Notes: a model not told the origin generated them from the sequence alone. 64,000 nucleotides of DNA from Albimonas pacifica (GCF_900113695.1 NZ_FOQH01000001.1:1-64000), one strand, 5' to 3'; shown: positions 42,293 to 51,627, numbered from the stretch's first letter. Numbers and translations are program-made.

Positions 42293-43009
42293 TCAGCGGG
42301 CCGCGAAGTAGTCCGGCCGCTGGGCGACGATCTCGGGCAGGCGCTCGATCGAGCCGGAGAGGTGGCGGCGCATGGCGTCGGAGGCGCCGTGCCGGTCGCC
42401 CGCGTCGATCGCCGCCAGCACCGCCGCGTGCCCCTCGATCACCGAGCGCATCTTGCTGGTCCGCGGCAGGTCCAGCGCCCGCACCCGCGCCATCTGACTG
42501 GAGCGGTCGGCGACGAGCCCGTGCAGCGCTTCCTGCCCCGCGGCGGCGAAGAGCTCGCGGTGGAAGTCGGCGTCGAGCTCGCGGAACAGCTCGATCTGGT
42601 GGAGGTCGTCGGAGAGCGCCTCCTGCATCTTGAGGATGCCGCGGGCCTTGAGCAGCACCGACTTGTCGGGCGCGGCGGCCAGCGCGTTGGCGACCTCGCA
42701 CTCGATGCCCGCGCGCAGGAAATGCTCCTGGCGCAGCTTGGCGGGGTCGATCAGCGTCACCTCGGTGCGCGACTGGCGGAAGGTGGCGACCAGGCCCACC
42801 GCCTCGAGCTGCAGCAGCGCCTCGCGCACCGGCGACTGGCTGACGCCGAAGGCTGCCGCCAGCTCGGGGCGCGAGAGCCGCGCGCCGGGGGGGAGCTGCA
42901 ACGAGACGATGCGCGCGCGCAGCGTCTCGTAGACCAGCGCCGAGGCCGGCACGTGGGCGCTGGGCATCGGGGGGTCGGCCGGGGTCTCGGCGGCGGCGCG
43001 CGGGCTCAT
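42293..43009 (-). CDS. GntR-family (FadR/FCD) transcriptional regulator
   Basis: Regulator of 238 residues. The N-terminal winged helix (VYETLRARIVSLQLPPGARLS, RPELAAAFGVSQSPVREALLQ, LEAVGLVATFRQSRTEVT) is of the GntR type. The C-terminal all-helical FCD domain follows, with metal/ligand-site residues in ELDADFHRELFAAAG and EGHAAVLAAIDAGD. It is the last gene of the TRAP operon, 20 bases after dctM, and probably represses it until the substrate binds. The palindrome at 45925-45940 is a fitting operator. Confidence 0.9.
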   Translation of the reverse strand: MSPRAAAETPADPPMPSAHVPASALVYETLRARIVSLQLPPGARLSRPELAAAFGVSQSPVREALLQLEAVGLVATFRQSRTEVTLIDPAKLRQEHFLRAGIECEVANALAAAPDKSVLLKARGILKMQEALSDDLHQIELFRELDADFHRELFAAAGQEALHGLVADRSSQMARVRALDLPRTSKMRSVIEGHAAVLAAIDAGDRHGASDAMRRHLSGSIERLPEIVAQRPDYFAAR

Positions 43010-43029
43010 CGTGGCCTGGGTCTCCCGTC

Positions 43030-44310
43030 TCACATCAACATCCTGGGCAGGGCGGTGGACAGCGCCGGAACCGCCGCCAGCAGGATGAAGAAGATCGCCA
43101 GCGCCAGGAAGAAGGGGGCCGATGCGCGCACGTAGGCCCCGCTCTTCACGTCGAGGATCCCGCAGACGGTGAACATGATGACGCCGACCGGCGGCGTCAG
43201 CCCGCCCAGGTTGATCAGCAGCACCAGCAGGATGCCCATGTGGATCGGGTCCCACCCCGCCTCCACCAGCACCGGCATCACGATGGGCGTGACCAGCAGG
43301 ATGTTGGCCGCGCCTTCGAGGAACATGCCCGAGATCACCAGCAGCGCCGTGACCAGCGCCAGCACGCCCACGGGGCTGGAGGTCAGCGCCGCCACCGCCT
43401 CGGCCACCTGCTGGGGCGCGCGCTCGAGCGTGATCGCATAGCCCAGCACGCCCGCCATCATGATCAGCAGCATGATCATGCCGAGATCGTGGACCGTCGC
43501 CTCCAGCGCCTCGCGCATCCGCGCGAGGGTCAGCTCGCGATAGACGAAGAGGCCCACCAGCAGCGCGTAGACCACCAGGAAGGCGCCGGCCTCGGTGGCG
43601 GTGAAGATGCCGAAGCGGAAGCCCACGATCAGGATCACCGGGAACATCAGCGCCCAGACGCTGTCGAGGAAGCTCGCCCACAGCTCCCGCGCGCGGGGCG
43701 GCTCGGCGAGGTCGGGGACGTAGCCGCGGCGCTTGGCGACCAGCCAGGCCGCCAGCATCAGGGTCAGCGTCAGCAGCGCGCCCGGCACGATGCCGGCCAG
43801 GAACAGGCGGCCGATCGAGACCTCGTTGATGAAGCCGAACAGGATCAGCCCGATCGAGGGGGGGATCGTCGCGGTGATGATCGAGCCGAAGGCCAGGATC
43901 GCCGCCGTCGTCGCCGGCGCATAGCCCTGGCGCGCCATGGCGGGGCCGAGCAGCCGGCTCTCCATCGCCGCGTCCGCCACCGCGGAGCCCGAGATGCCGC
44001 CCATCATGAAGCTGAGCACGATCGAGACCTGCGCCAGCCCGCCGGCCAGCCACCCCGTCAGCAGGCGCGAGAAGCCGATCAGCCGCTCGGTGATGCCGGT
44101 GACGTTCATCAGGTTGCCGGCGAGGATGAAGAAGGGCACGGCGAGGAGCGGGAAGCTCTGCGTCGTGGCCACCATCTTCTGGATGGCGACGGCCGGCGGC
44201 ATGGTCCCGGTGAAGATGAACACCGGGATCGCGGCGAGGCCGAGCGCGAAGGCGACCGGCTGGCCGAGGAACAGGAACAGGGCGAACAGCCCCGCGATCA
44301 GCAGCAGCAT
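43030..44310 (-). CDS. dctM: TRAP transporter large permease (DctM)
   Basis: Inner-membrane protein of 426 residues, normal for DctM, with about 12 hydrophobic segments. Conserved features include PFFILAGNLMNVTGI, MMGGISGSAVADAAMESRLL, ATIPPSIGLILFGF and NLGGLTPPVGVIMF. The ATG at 44310 overlaps the dctQ stop (TGATG). It forms the ion-coupled channel with DctQ and takes ligand from the binding protein encoded upstream. Confidence 0.93.
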   Translation of the reverse strand: MLLLIAGLFALFLFLGQPVAFALGLAAIPVFIFTGTMPPAVAIQKMVATTQSFPLLAVPFFILAGNLMNVTGITERLIGFSRLLTGWLAGGLAQVSIVLSFMMGGISGSAVADAAMESRLLGPAMARQGYAPATTAAILAFGSIITATIPPSIGLILFGFINEVSIGRLFLAGIVPGALLTLTLMLAAWLVAKRRGYVPDLAEPPRARELWASFLDSVWALMFPVILIVGFRFGIFTATEAGAFLVVYALLVGLFVYRELTLARMREALEATVHDLGMIMLLIMMAGVLGYAITLERAPQQVAEAVAALTSSPVGVLALVTALLVISGMFLEGAANILLVTPIVMPVLVEAGWDPIHMGILLVLLINLGGLTPPVGVIMFTVCGILDVKSGAYVRASAPFFLALAIFFILLAAVPALSTALPRMLM

Positions 44311-44828
44311 CACGAGGCGTCCCGTGCAGGAAGGGCGGAGGAGGGGGCGGGCGCCTCGGCCGGCGCGGCCGCCAGGCGCCAGAGGTTGGTCAGCATCGTG
44401 CGCAGCATCAGCGCGAAGCCCGCCACCATCGAGCCGTGCAGCCAGGAGCCGTGCATCTGCGTCGCCCCGATCAGGCGGGGGTGCATCAGGATCGTGTTGC
44501 GCCAGGCATGGACCAGGAGGAAGGCCAGCAGGATCGCCAGCACCGCGTGGTTGAGGATCGCGAGCCGCCGCGCCGCCCGGGGGCTGAGCGCGTCGACCAG
44601 GAAGCTGAGGCCGAAGTGCCGGTCGCGCTGCATGGCGAGATCGGCGGCGAGGATGCACAGCCACACGAAGAGAAGCTGGGCCACCTCCACCGACCAGATG
44701 ATCGGCGCGCCGAGCGCCCGGGCCACCGAGGCCGCGGCCACCAGCGCCACGATGGCGGCCAGCAGCGCCAGCGCGCCCCAGCCCTCGGCCCTGCGCAGCG
44801 CCCGGTCGAGGCGGGCGAGCGCGCTCAT
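44310..44828 (-). CDS. dctQ: TRAP transporter small permease (DctQ)
   Basis: Protein of 172 residues with four predicted membrane helices (WGALALLAAIVALVAAASVA; VEVAQLLFVWLCILAADLAM; AILNHAVLAILLAFLLVHAW; MVAGFALMLRTMLTNLW). The pattern WSVEVAQLLFVWLCILAADLA with RDRHFGLSFLV is typical of DctQ. It pairs with DctM, whose start it overlaps. A 72-base gap separates it from the binding protein gene upstream. Confidence 0.9.
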   Translation of the reverse strand: MSALARLDRALRRAEGWGALALLAAIVALVAAASVARALGAPIIWSVEVAQLLFVWLCILAADLAMQRDRHFGLSFLVDALSPRAARRLAILNHAVLAILLAFLLVHAWRNTILMHPRLIGATQMHGSWLHGSMVAGFALMLRTMLTNLWRLAAAPAEAPAPSSALPARDAS

Positions 44829-44900
44829 CGCGCGCCGCCCGCGACGGCGGCGGGGCGCAGGGTCCCCGCCGCGGCGACGCCGGTGATCAGGCGCATCGGC

Positions 44901-45896
44901 TCACTCGCCCAGCACGCGCTTGACGATGGCGGCTTCCTCTTCGAGGTCGAGCGTCGCGTAGACGCCCGAGACCGCCTCCTTGAACGGCGCGAGGTCGACC
45001 TCGGCGACGGTCACCCCCGTCGCCGCCACGTCGGCCAGCGCCTTCTCGCCCAGCTCGATGGTCAGGCCGGAGGCGTAGCGCCCGCCCTGCACCGCGAGGT
45101 CGCGCACGATGGCCTGGTTCTCGGGCGAGATCTCGTCCCAGGTCTCCGCCCCGATCACCAGCGCGGTTACGAGCTGGATGTGCCCGGTCTTGGTGACGGT
45201 CTTGACCACCTCGTAGAGCTTGGCGCCCCAGATCGCGGTGGGCTGCGCCTCGGCCGCGTCGAGCGCGCCGAGCTGCAGGGCCGAGTAGACCTCGCCCCAG
45301 GCCATCGGGGTGGGCTCGGCGCCCATCGCCCGGATCGTCTCGATCCAGATCGGCGCGCCGATGGTGCGCATCCGCAGGCCCTTGAGGTCCGCGGGCCCGG
45401 TCACCGGCCCCTGGGTCAGCGCATGGCGCGGCCCCTGGTACCAGTTGGAGGCGAGCATCACGAGGCCGGCGGTCTCCGCCAGCTCCTCGCCCCAGCCGAG
45501 GTATTCGGGGGAGAGGGCGAACTTGTCGGCGTCCTCGTAGGTGTCGAACAGGAACGGCGCCGACATGATCGCCAGCGACGGCACGAAGGCCGACAGGCGG
45601 GCGACGTCGGTCACCGTGCCGACGTTGGCGCCGGCGCGGGCCTGGTCGAGCATCTCGGTCGTGTCGCCGAGCTGGGAGTTGTGGAACACCTCCACCACCA
45701 CCTCGCCGCCGGTGGCCGCCTCGACCTCCCTGGCGAACTGCTCCAGCCCCTGGCCCATCGGGTCGTTGGGCGACAGCACCGTGCCCAGGCGCAGCACGGT
45801 CTCGGCCCCCGCGGGCGCGGCGAGGGCGAGGCCAGCCAGCGCGGCGAGCGAAGCCGCGGCCGCGGCGCGGCGCAGTCCGGCGAGCGATCCAGTCAT
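44901..45896 (-). CDS. dctP: TRAP transporter solute-binding protein (DctP)
   Basis: Periplasmic binding protein of 331 residues with a signal peptide (LAALAGLALAAPAGAE). DctP features include VLRLGTVLSPNDPMGQGLEQFA, the carboxylate-binding Arg block DLKGLRMRTIGAPIW, GAEPTPMAWGEVYSALQLGALDA and a C-terminal helix. GGAGG precedes the ATG at 45896; an upstream ATG at 45926 is less likely. The neighbouring GntR regulator and SMP-30 lactonase suggest a sugar acid or related hydroxy acid as substrate, which is inference. Confidence 0.92.
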   Translation of the reverse strand: MTGSLAGLRRAAAAASLAALAGLALAAPAGAETVLRLGTVLSPNDPMGQGLEQFAREVEAATGGEVVVEVFHNSQLGDTTEMLDQARAGANVGTVTDVARLSAFVPSLAIMSAPFLFDTYEDADKFALSPEYLGWGEELAETAGLVMLASNWYQGPRHALTQGPVTGPADLKGLRMRTIGAPIWIETIRAMGAEPTPMAWGEVYSALQLGALDAAEAQPTAIWGAKLYEVVKTVTKTGHIQLVTALVIGAETWDEISPENQAIVRDLAVQGGRYASGLTIELGEKALADVAATGVTVAEVDLAPFKEAVSGVYATLDLEEEAAIVKRVLGE

Positions 45897-45924
45897 CACA
45901 TCCTCCCTGTCGGCCCTGCCGGCC

Positions 45925-45940
45925 AACTAATATATCAGTT
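45925..45940. promoter_or_regulatory. Candidate GntR operator in the divergent dctP/lactonase region
   Basis: AACTAATATATCAGTT is a near-perfect palindrome (one mismatched pair). It lies in a short AT-rich stretch, 28 bases before the dctP start and 80 before the lactonase start. Size and composition fit FadR/FCD-type GntR sites. Confidence 0.5.
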
Positions 45941-46019
45941 GTGGTGAAACACTAGAAACGGCATAGATCGGCGTCAACGAGATTCTGACGCGCCGCCGGG
46001 ACCGGGCGGGGAGGGGGAG

Positions 46020-46919
46020 ATGAACGAGCCGACCGCACAGGCCCAGGCCGCTGACGCGCCTGCGTTTTCCCCCGTCTCCGACCGCGAGGCCGAGCTCGGC
46101 GAGAGCCCGGTCTGGCGGGAGGAGGACGGCGCGATCTGGTGGGTCGACGTGGAGGGGCGCCAGCTCCTGCGCAGCGAATCCGCAGGCCCGGGGCAGGGCC
46201 GCACCCGCGCCTGGGCGACGCCGGAGATGGCGGGCTTCGTGCAGCTCCACGCCTCCGGCCGGCCGCTGGTGGGGATGGGGACGGGGCTGTTCCTCTTCGA
46301 CGAGGCCGCGGGCCGGTTCGACCGGCTGGCGGGCGTCGAGGCCCCCGGGCGGCGCTGCAACGACGCCTGCGTGGACGCGGCCGGGCGGCTGTGGTTCGGG
46401 ACCATGGACCTCGAGAACCTGCGCCCCGACGGCGCGCTCTACGTGATGGGTCCCGACGCGGCCCCGCGCCGGGTCGCCGAGGGTTTCCGCACGATCAACG
46501 GCCTGGCCTGGGACGCGGCGCGCGAGCGGCTGTTCGTCTCCGACTCCCACCCCACGGTGCAGACCCTGTGGACCCTGCGCTTCGAGGGCGGCGAGGTCCG
46601 CGAGCGGTCGGTCTTCGCGCGGTTCGACGCCCTGCCGGGGCGCCCGGACGGCGCGGCGATGGACGCCGAGGGCCACCTGTGGATCGCGGGCGTCGGCGGC
46701 TCGGAGCTGTGCCGCTTCGCCCCCGACGGGCGGCTCGTGGGGCGCCTGCCGACGCCGATGACCCATCCCACCAAGCCCGCCTTCGTCGGCCCGCGCCTCG
46801 ACCGCATGGCGCTGACCTCGCGCCGCGGGCCGGGGGGCGGAGGGCGGCTCGCGCTGCGCGCCCCCGCGCCCGGCCTGCTGGGCGCGCCGGTCCCGCGCTG
46901 GCGGGGCGCGGCGGGCTGA
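46020..46919 (+). CDS. SMP-30/gluconolactonase family lactonase
   Basis: Six-bladed beta-propeller enzyme of 299 residues, likely hydrolysing a sugar-acid lactone. Metal-binding features are visible: Glu in ELGESPVW, Asn in CNDACVDAAGRLWFGTMD, Asn in TINGLAWD and Asp in RPDGAAMDAEGHLWIA. GGGGAG precedes the ATG. It is divergent from the TRAP operon, with the candidate operator in between, so it probably shares its regulation and acts on the imported sugar acid. It converges on the TetR gene with a 21-base gap in which CTGAGG-GGG-CCTCAG can form a small hairpin. Confidence 0.88.
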   Translation: MNEPTAQAQAADAPAFSPVSDREAELGESPVWREEDGAIWWVDVEGRQLLRSESAGPGQGRTRAWATPEMAGFVQLHASGRPLVGMGTGLFLFDEAAGRFDRLAGVEAPGRRCNDACVDAAGRLWFGTMDLENLRPDGALYVMGPDAAPRRVAEGFRTINGLAWDAARERLFVSDSHPTVQTLWTLRFEGGEVRERSVFARFDALPGRPDGAAMDAEGHLWIAGVGGSELCRFAPDGRLVGRLPTPMTHPTKPAFVGPRLDRMALTSRRGPGGGGRLALRAPAPGLLGAPVPRWRGAAG

Positions 46920-46940
46920 GGGGCCCGGACTGAGGGGGCC

Positions 46941-47630
46941 TCAGGGCAGCTCGCGCGCCGCGGCCTCGGGCGTCAGCACGAAGCGCAGCAGGCTTTCGCC
47001 GACCTGGCGCTTCAGGCGGGCCTGGCCCTCGGGCGTGAACAGCGCGTCGCCGAAGATCCGCGAGAAGGTCGCCTGGTTGGCGACGTTGAAATACGACAGC
47101 GCCGAGATCTGCCAGTGCAGCTCCAGAGGCGTCAGCCCGGGGCGGAAGATCCCCGCCGCGAGGCCCCTGCGGTAGATGTCCTCCAGCAGCCGAATCACCG
47201 AGAGGTTGGGCCCCGACATCTCGTCGGCCTGGGGCATGTGGGCGCCTTCGTGCACGTTCTCGATCATCACCAGGCGGATGAAGTCGCGCCGGGCGGCGTG
47301 ATTCTCGAAGGTGAAATCCGCCAGCCGGCGCAGCGCCTCGGCCGGGGGCAGGCCGTGGAGGTCCAGCGCCTCCTCCGCTTCGCGGGTGCGCCGGTAGGCC
47401 TCGGCCAGCACGGCGCGCCACAGCCCCTCCTTGTCGCCGAAATAGTAGTAGATCATCCGCTTCGAGCAGGCGGTCAGCGCCGCGATCTCCTCGATCCGCG
47501 CGCCGGAATAGCCCTTCTGCGCGAACAGCTTCCGGGCGGCGCCCAGGATGTCCGCGCGCACCGCCTCCGGGTCCTGCTTCCAGCGCCGCCGCGCGCCGTC
47601 GGCCGCGATGTCCTCGTCCGCCTCGTCCAT
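46941..47630 (-). CDS. TetR-family transcriptional regulator
   Basis: Repressor of 229 residues. The N-terminal helix-turn-helix is complete (VRADILGAARKLFAQKGYSGARI, EEIAALTACSKRMIYYYFGDKEGLW). The C-terminal ligand domain (DFTFENHAARRDFIRLVMIENV, LELHWQISALSYFNVANQATF) resembles the TetR_C_33-like regulators often beside aromatic or shikimate catabolic genes. It is divergent from the quinate/shikimate operon and probably represses it, binding the direct repeats at 47698-47746. Confidence 0.9.
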   Translation of the reverse strand: MDEADEDIAADGARRRWKQDPEAVRADILGAARKLFAQKGYSGARIEEIAALTACSKRMIYYYFGDKEGLWRAVLAEAYRRTREAEEALDLHGLPPAEALRRLADFTFENHAARRDFIRLVMIENVHEGAHMPQADEMSGPNLSVIRLLEDIYRRGLAAGIFRPGLTPLELHWQISALSYFNVANQATFSRIFGDALFTPEGQARLKRQVGESLLRFVLTPEAAARELP

Positions 47631-47697
47631 GCCGTCTCCTCCGCCGGCCAGTCCAGCGCCCTCCGACCCGCGGCGCCAGCCCCCTCGTCGTCGCGCC

Positions 47698-47748
47698 TAT
47701 TTAACCGATACGAACATTGTTGACATATTTAACCGCAGCGGACATTTT
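47698..47748 (+). promoter_or_regulatory. Promoter and paired operator of the quinate/shikimate operon
   Basis: Two copies of a 21-base direct repeat, starting TATTTAACCG and ending ACATT, begin at 47698 and 47726 (28 bases apart). The second lies between TTGACA at 47720-47725 and a weak -10 (CATTTT, 47743-47748; 17-base spacing), exactly where a repressor would block RNA polymerase. The TetR gene is divergent, so these are its likely operators. Confidence 0.6.
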
Positions 47749-47792
47749 CTGGCCAAGCCGAAGGGAGAGATCGGCGACGGGAGGAGATCGGC

Positions 47793-48692
47793 TTGGCGGA
47801 TCACAGGGCTCCGGGCGGGGAGGCGCGCGCGACGGGCGCGGGGCGGCGGGTTCGCGTCGGCCTCGTCGGCCAGGGCATCGGCCCGTCCCGCACGCCGCGG
47901 ATGCATGTCGAGGAAGGGCGCGCCCAGGGCATCGCGCTCGACTACCGCCTGATCGACATGGCGGGGCGCGAGGAGCCGCTGGCCGAGCTTCTGCCGCGGC
48001 TCGAGCATGAGGGCTACGACGGGATCAACGTCACCTATCCCTACAAGCGCGCGGTGATGGCCCACCTGCAGGCCCTGTCCGACAACGCCGCGGCGGTGGG
48101 CGCGGTGAACACGGTGGTGTTCCGCGACGGCCGCCGCCACGGGCACAACACCGACCACTTCGGCTTCGCGGAAAGTTTCCGGACCGGTCTTCCCGACGTC
48201 CCGCGCGAGACGGCGCTGCTGCTGGGGGCCGGCGGCGCCGGCGGCGCGGTGGCGCATGCGCTGGCGGATGCGGGCGTGGGGCGGCTGCTGATCCTCGACG
48301 TGGACGCGGGGCTGGCGCGGGATCTCGCCGCCGCCGTCGTCGCCCGCCATGGCGCAGGCCGGGCCGAGGCCGCGACCGACCCGGCCTGCGCCGCGCTCGC
48401 GGACGGCATCGTCAACGCCACTCCGGTCGGCATGGCGAAGCTGCCCGGCCTGCCGATCCCCCAGGCCGCCATCGAGCCCCGCCACTGGGTCGCCGACGTG
48501 GTCTATTTCCCGCTGGAGACCGAGCTTCTGCGCGTCGCCCGCGCCCGCGGCTGCCGGGTGTTGCCGGGGTCCGGCATGGCGATCCACCAGGCGGTGCGGG
48601 CCTTCGGCCTGTTCACCGGCCTGACCGCCGACCCCGCGCGGATGCGCGCCGCCTTCGAGAGCTTCGACGCCGTCCCGGAGGCCCCGGCATGA
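47793..48692 (+). CDS. Quinate/shikimate dehydrogenase, catabolic type
   Basis: NAD(P)-dependent dehydrogenase of 299 residues in the shikimate dehydrogenase family. The substrate-site motifs are GPSRTPRMHVEEGRAQGI (the catabolic quinate/shikimate dehydrogenase form), NVTYPYKRAVM with the catalytic Lys, AVNTVVF and HNTDHFGF. The nucleotide site is GAGGAGGAVAHAL, and NATPVGM follows. It should oxidise quinate to 3-dehydroquinate and/or shikimate to 3-dehydroshikimate. The start is a TTG at 47793 preceded by GGGAGGAG; no ATG fits. It is first in the operon and overlaps the dehydratase gene (ATGA). Confidence 0.88.
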   Translation: MADHRAPGGEARATGAGRRVRVGLVGQGIGPSRTPRMHVEEGRAQGIALDYRLIDMAGREEPLAELLPRLEHEGYDGINVTYPYKRAVMAHLQALSDNAAAVGAVNTVVFRDGRRHGHNTDHFGFAESFRTGLPDVPRETALLLGAGGAGGAVAHALADAGVGRLLILDVDAGLARDLAAAVVARHGAGRAEAATDPACAALADGIVNATPVGMAKLPGLPIPQAAIEPRHWVADVVYFPLETELLRVARARGCRVLPGSGMAIHQAVRAFGLFTGLTADPARMRAAFESFDAVPEAPA

Positions 48693-50647
48693 GCCGCACG
48701 CCCCTGAAGACCTCGATCGCCACCGTCTGCCTCGCCGGCGACCTGCGCGAGAAGCTGGCCGCGATCTCGGCCGCCGGCTTCGACGGCATCGAGATCTTCG
48801 AGCAGGACTTCATCGCCTTCGAGCATGGCGCCCGCGAGGTCGCGCGCATGGCCGCGGACCAGGGCCTCGAGATCACCCTCTTCCAGCCCTTCCGCGACTT
48901 CGAGGGCCTGCCGGAGCCCCTGCGCGCCCGCGCCTTCGACCGGGCCGAGCGCAAGTTCGACCTGATGGAGCGGATGGGCTGCGACCTGGTGCTGATCTGC
49001 TCCTCGGTGCACCCCGAGAGCCTGGGCGGCATCGACCGCATGGCCGACGATTTCGCCGAGCTGGGCGAGCGCGCCGCCGCCCGCGGCCTGCGCGTGGGCT
49101 TCGAGGCGCTGGCCTGGGGCCGCCACGTCAACGACCACCGCGACGCGTGGGAGGTGGTGCGCCGCGCCGACCACCCCGCCGTGGGCCTCATCGTGGACAG
49201 CTTCCACACGCTCGGCCGCGGCATCGATCCCGACACGATCCGGCGGATCCCGGGCGACAGGATCTTCTTCGTGCAGCTGGCGGACGCGCCGAAGATCGAC
49301 ATGGATCTTCTCTACTGGTCCCGCCACTTCCGCTGCATGCCGGGCGAGGGCGACCTGGACGTGACGGGCTTCATGCGGGCCGTCGCCGCCACGGGCTACA
49401 AGGGCCCGCTGAGCCTCGAGGTGTTCAACGACCAGTTCCGGGGCGGCAGCCCGCGCACCATCGCGGTGGACGGCCGCCGCTCGCTCCTGCACCTGATGGA
49501 CCAGGTGGCGCGGCTGGAGCCGGAGATCGCCATCGCCCCGCCCCCGATGCCGCCGCGCATCCACGCCCGCGGCGTCGGCTTCGTCGAATTCGCCGCCGAC
49601 GAGCGCGAGGCCGAGAGCCTCGGCGCCCTCCTGCGCGCCATGGGATTCCGGAGGGAGGGGCGCCACGTCTCCAAGGCCGTGGACCTGTGGCGGCAGGGCG
49701 AGGCGCGGGTGGTGGTGAACACCGACCGCGACGGGTTCGCCGGGGCCTCCCACATCGCGCATGGGCTGAACGTCTGCGACCTCGGGCTGGCGGTGGACGA
49801 CGCCCAGGCGACCGTGGAGCGTGCCCGCGCGCTGGGCGCGGCCACCTTCGCCCAGGCCGTGGGGCCGGGCGAGCTCGACATCCCCGCCATCCGCGGCGTC
49901 GGCGGCGGGGTGCTGCACTTCATCGACCGCTCCAGCGGCCTCGCGAAAGTCTGGGAGACGGAGTTCCGGCCCGTCGAGGACGACGCCCCCGCCACGCCTG
50001 CGGGCCTCACCGGCGTCGATCACGTCGCCCAGACCATGAATTACGAGGAGATGCTGACCTGGTCGCTGTTCTACCTCTCGCTGTTCGAGGTCGAGAAGCA
50101 GCCCATGGTCGACGTCGTGGACCCCGGCGGGTTGGTGCGCAGCCAGGCCATCGAGGCCGAGGACGGCGCCCTGCGCCTGACCCTCAACGGCGCCGAGACG
50201 CATCGCACCTTCGCCGGCCGCTTCATCGCCGACAGCTTCGGCAGTTCGGTCCAGCACGTGGCCTTCGCGTCCACGGACCTGCTGGCGACGGCGGAGGCGC
50301 TTGCGCAGAACGGCTTCGCGCCCCTGCCGATGCCCGACAACTATTACGAGGACCTCGCCGCCCGCTTCGCGCTGGACGACGCCTATGTCGCCCGGCTGCG
50401 GGCCGCGAACATCCTCTACGACCAGGACGCCGGCGGGCGGTTCCTGCAGCTCTACTCGCGGCCCTTCGGGGACGGGATCTTCTTCGAGATCGTGGAGCGG
50501 CAGGGCGCCTATGCCGGATACGGCGGACCCAACGCCCCCTTCCGGGTGGCGGCGCAGGCCCGCCTGATGGGACCCCCGGGCCTGCCCCGGGACGCGCGGT
50601 CCCCAATGGACGACCAGACGGGAACGAGAAAGGGAGGAAGACCATGA
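48689..50647 (+). CDS. quiC: 3-Dehydroshikimate dehydratase fused to HPPD-like domain
   Basis: Protein of 652 residues. The N-terminal 280 residues are a sugar-isomerase-type TIM barrel (FDGIEIFEQDFIAFEHGARE, GFEALAWGRHVNDHRDAW, LIVDSFHTLGRGID, FFVQLADAP, SLEVFNDQFRGG) with metal-binding Glu/His/Asp residues, converting 3-dehydroshikimate to protocatechuate. The C-terminal half is a 4-hydroxyphenylpyruvate dioxygenase-like pair of VOC domains with the metal ligands retained (GVDHVAQTM, SSVQHVAFAS, IFFEIVERQG). The same fusion is known in the QuiC1 group. It lies between the dehydrogenase and the TRAP genes, overlapping both. Confidence 0.92.
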   Translation: MSRTPLKTSIATVCLAGDLREKLAAISAAGFDGIEIFEQDFIAFEHGAREVARMAADQGLEITLFQPFRDFEGLPEPLRARAFDRAERKFDLMERMGCDLVLICSSVHPESLGGIDRMADDFAELGERAAARGLRVGFEALAWGRHVNDHRDAWEVVRRADHPAVGLIVDSFHTLGRGIDPDTIRRIPGDRIFFVQLADAPKIDMDLLYWSRHFRCMPGEGDLDVTGFMRAVAATGYKGPLSLEVFNDQFRGGSPRTIAVDGRRSLLHLMDQVARLEPEIAIAPPPMPPRIHARGVGFVEFAADEREAESLGALLRAMGFRREGRHVSKAVDLWRQGEARVVVNTDRDGFAGASHIAHGLNVCDLGLAVDDAQATVERARALGAATFAQAVGPGELDIPAIRGVGGGVLHFIDRSSGLAKVWETEFRPVEDDAPATPAGLTGVDHVAQTMNYEEMLTWSLFYLSLFEVEKQPMVDVVDPGGLVRSQAIEAEDGALRLTLNGAETHRTFAGRFIADSFGSSVQHVAFASTDLLATAEALAQNGFAPLPMPDNYYEDLAARFALDDAYVARLRAANILYDQDAGGRFLQLYSRPFGDGIFFEIVERQGAYAGYGGPNAPFRVAAQARLMGPPGLPRDARSPMDDQTGTRKGGRP

Positions 50648-51627
50648 TGAAGATTGCACGCAGAACCGCGCTGGGCCTGCTGGCGGGGGCCACGCTGCTC
50701 GCCGCCGGACCGGCCTTCGCGCAGGACAAGCCGACGCTGAAATTCTCGGCCGTGTTCTCCGAGCAGGACATCCGCGCCGAGATGATGAAGAAGCTCGTGG
50801 CCGACGTCTCCGACATCGCGACCATCGAGCCCTACTACGGCGGGACCCTGTTCAAGCAGGGCGCCGAGATCATCGCCATCCAGCGCGGCAACCTGGAGAT
50901 GGGCAACATCGCCCCCCAGGACATCGCCAACCAGATCCCTGCCTTCTCGATCCTGACCTCGGCCTACCTGTTCCGCGACGCGGCCCACCTGAAGGCGTTC
51001 TTCGACAGCGAGGCGGGCGCCGAGATGAAGAAGATGGCCGAGGACCAGCTCGGCATCCACATCCTGGGGCCGACCTATTTCGGCACGCGGCAGGTCAACC
51101 TGCGCACCGACCAGAAGGTGATGACCCCCGCCGACATGGCCGGCGTGAAGCTGCGGATGCCCGGCGGCGAGGCCTGGCAGTTCCTGGGCGAGGCGCTGGG
51201 CGCCAACCCCACGCCGATGGCCTATGCCGAGGTCTACACCGGCCTGCAGACCGGCGCCATCGACGGCCAGGACAACCCGCTGCCCAACGTCGAGAACATG
51301 AAGTTCTACGAGGTCACCAAGCAGATCGTCCTGACCTCGCACCTGGTCGGCTACGACCTGCTGGTGATCTCCAGGGACGCCTATGAGGGCATGTCCGACG
51401 AGGCCCGCGCCGAGTTCGACGCCGCCGCCGACGAGGCCATCGCCTGGTCGACGGAACAGCATCTGGCCCGCGAGGAAGCGCTGGCCGAGAGCTTCAAGGA
51501 GCGCGGGCTCGAGGTCTACACCCCCGACGTCGACGCCTTCCGCGCCCATGCGCAGAAGATGTATCTCGACTCGGAGCTCTCGGCCTCCTGGCCCGAGGGG
51601 ATGCTCGAGAAGATCAACGCGCTCTGA
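50644..51627 (+). CDS. dctP: TRAP solute-binding protein (DctP) of quinate/shikimate operon
   Basis: Periplasmic protein of 327 residues with a signal peptide (TALGLLAGATLLAAGPAFAQ). DctP blocks include GGTLFKQGAEIIAIQRGNLEM, the Arg-containing ADMAGVKLRMPGGEAWQFL and GANPTPMAYAEVYTGLQTGAIDG. The start sequence ATGATGA overlaps the dehydratase stop; either of the two adjacent ATG codons (50644, 50647) may be used, with GGGAGG upstream. Its operon suggests quinate, shikimate or dehydroshikimate as ligand. Confidence 0.92.
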   Translation: MMKIARRTALGLLAGATLLAAGPAFAQDKPTLKFSAVFSEQDIRAEMMKKLVADVSDIATIEPYYGGTLFKQGAEIIAIQRGNLEMGNIAPQDIANQIPAFSILTSAYLFRDAAHLKAFFDSEAGAEMKKMAEDQLGIHILGPTYFGTRQVNLRTDQKVMTPADMAGVKLRMPGGEAWQFLGEALGANPTPMAYAEVYTGLQTGAIDGQDNPLPNVENMKFYEVTKQIVLTSHLVGYDLLVISRDAYEGMSDEARAEFDAAADEAIAWSTEQHLAREEALAESFKERGLEVYTPDVDAFRAHAQKMYLDSELSASWPEGMLEKINAL

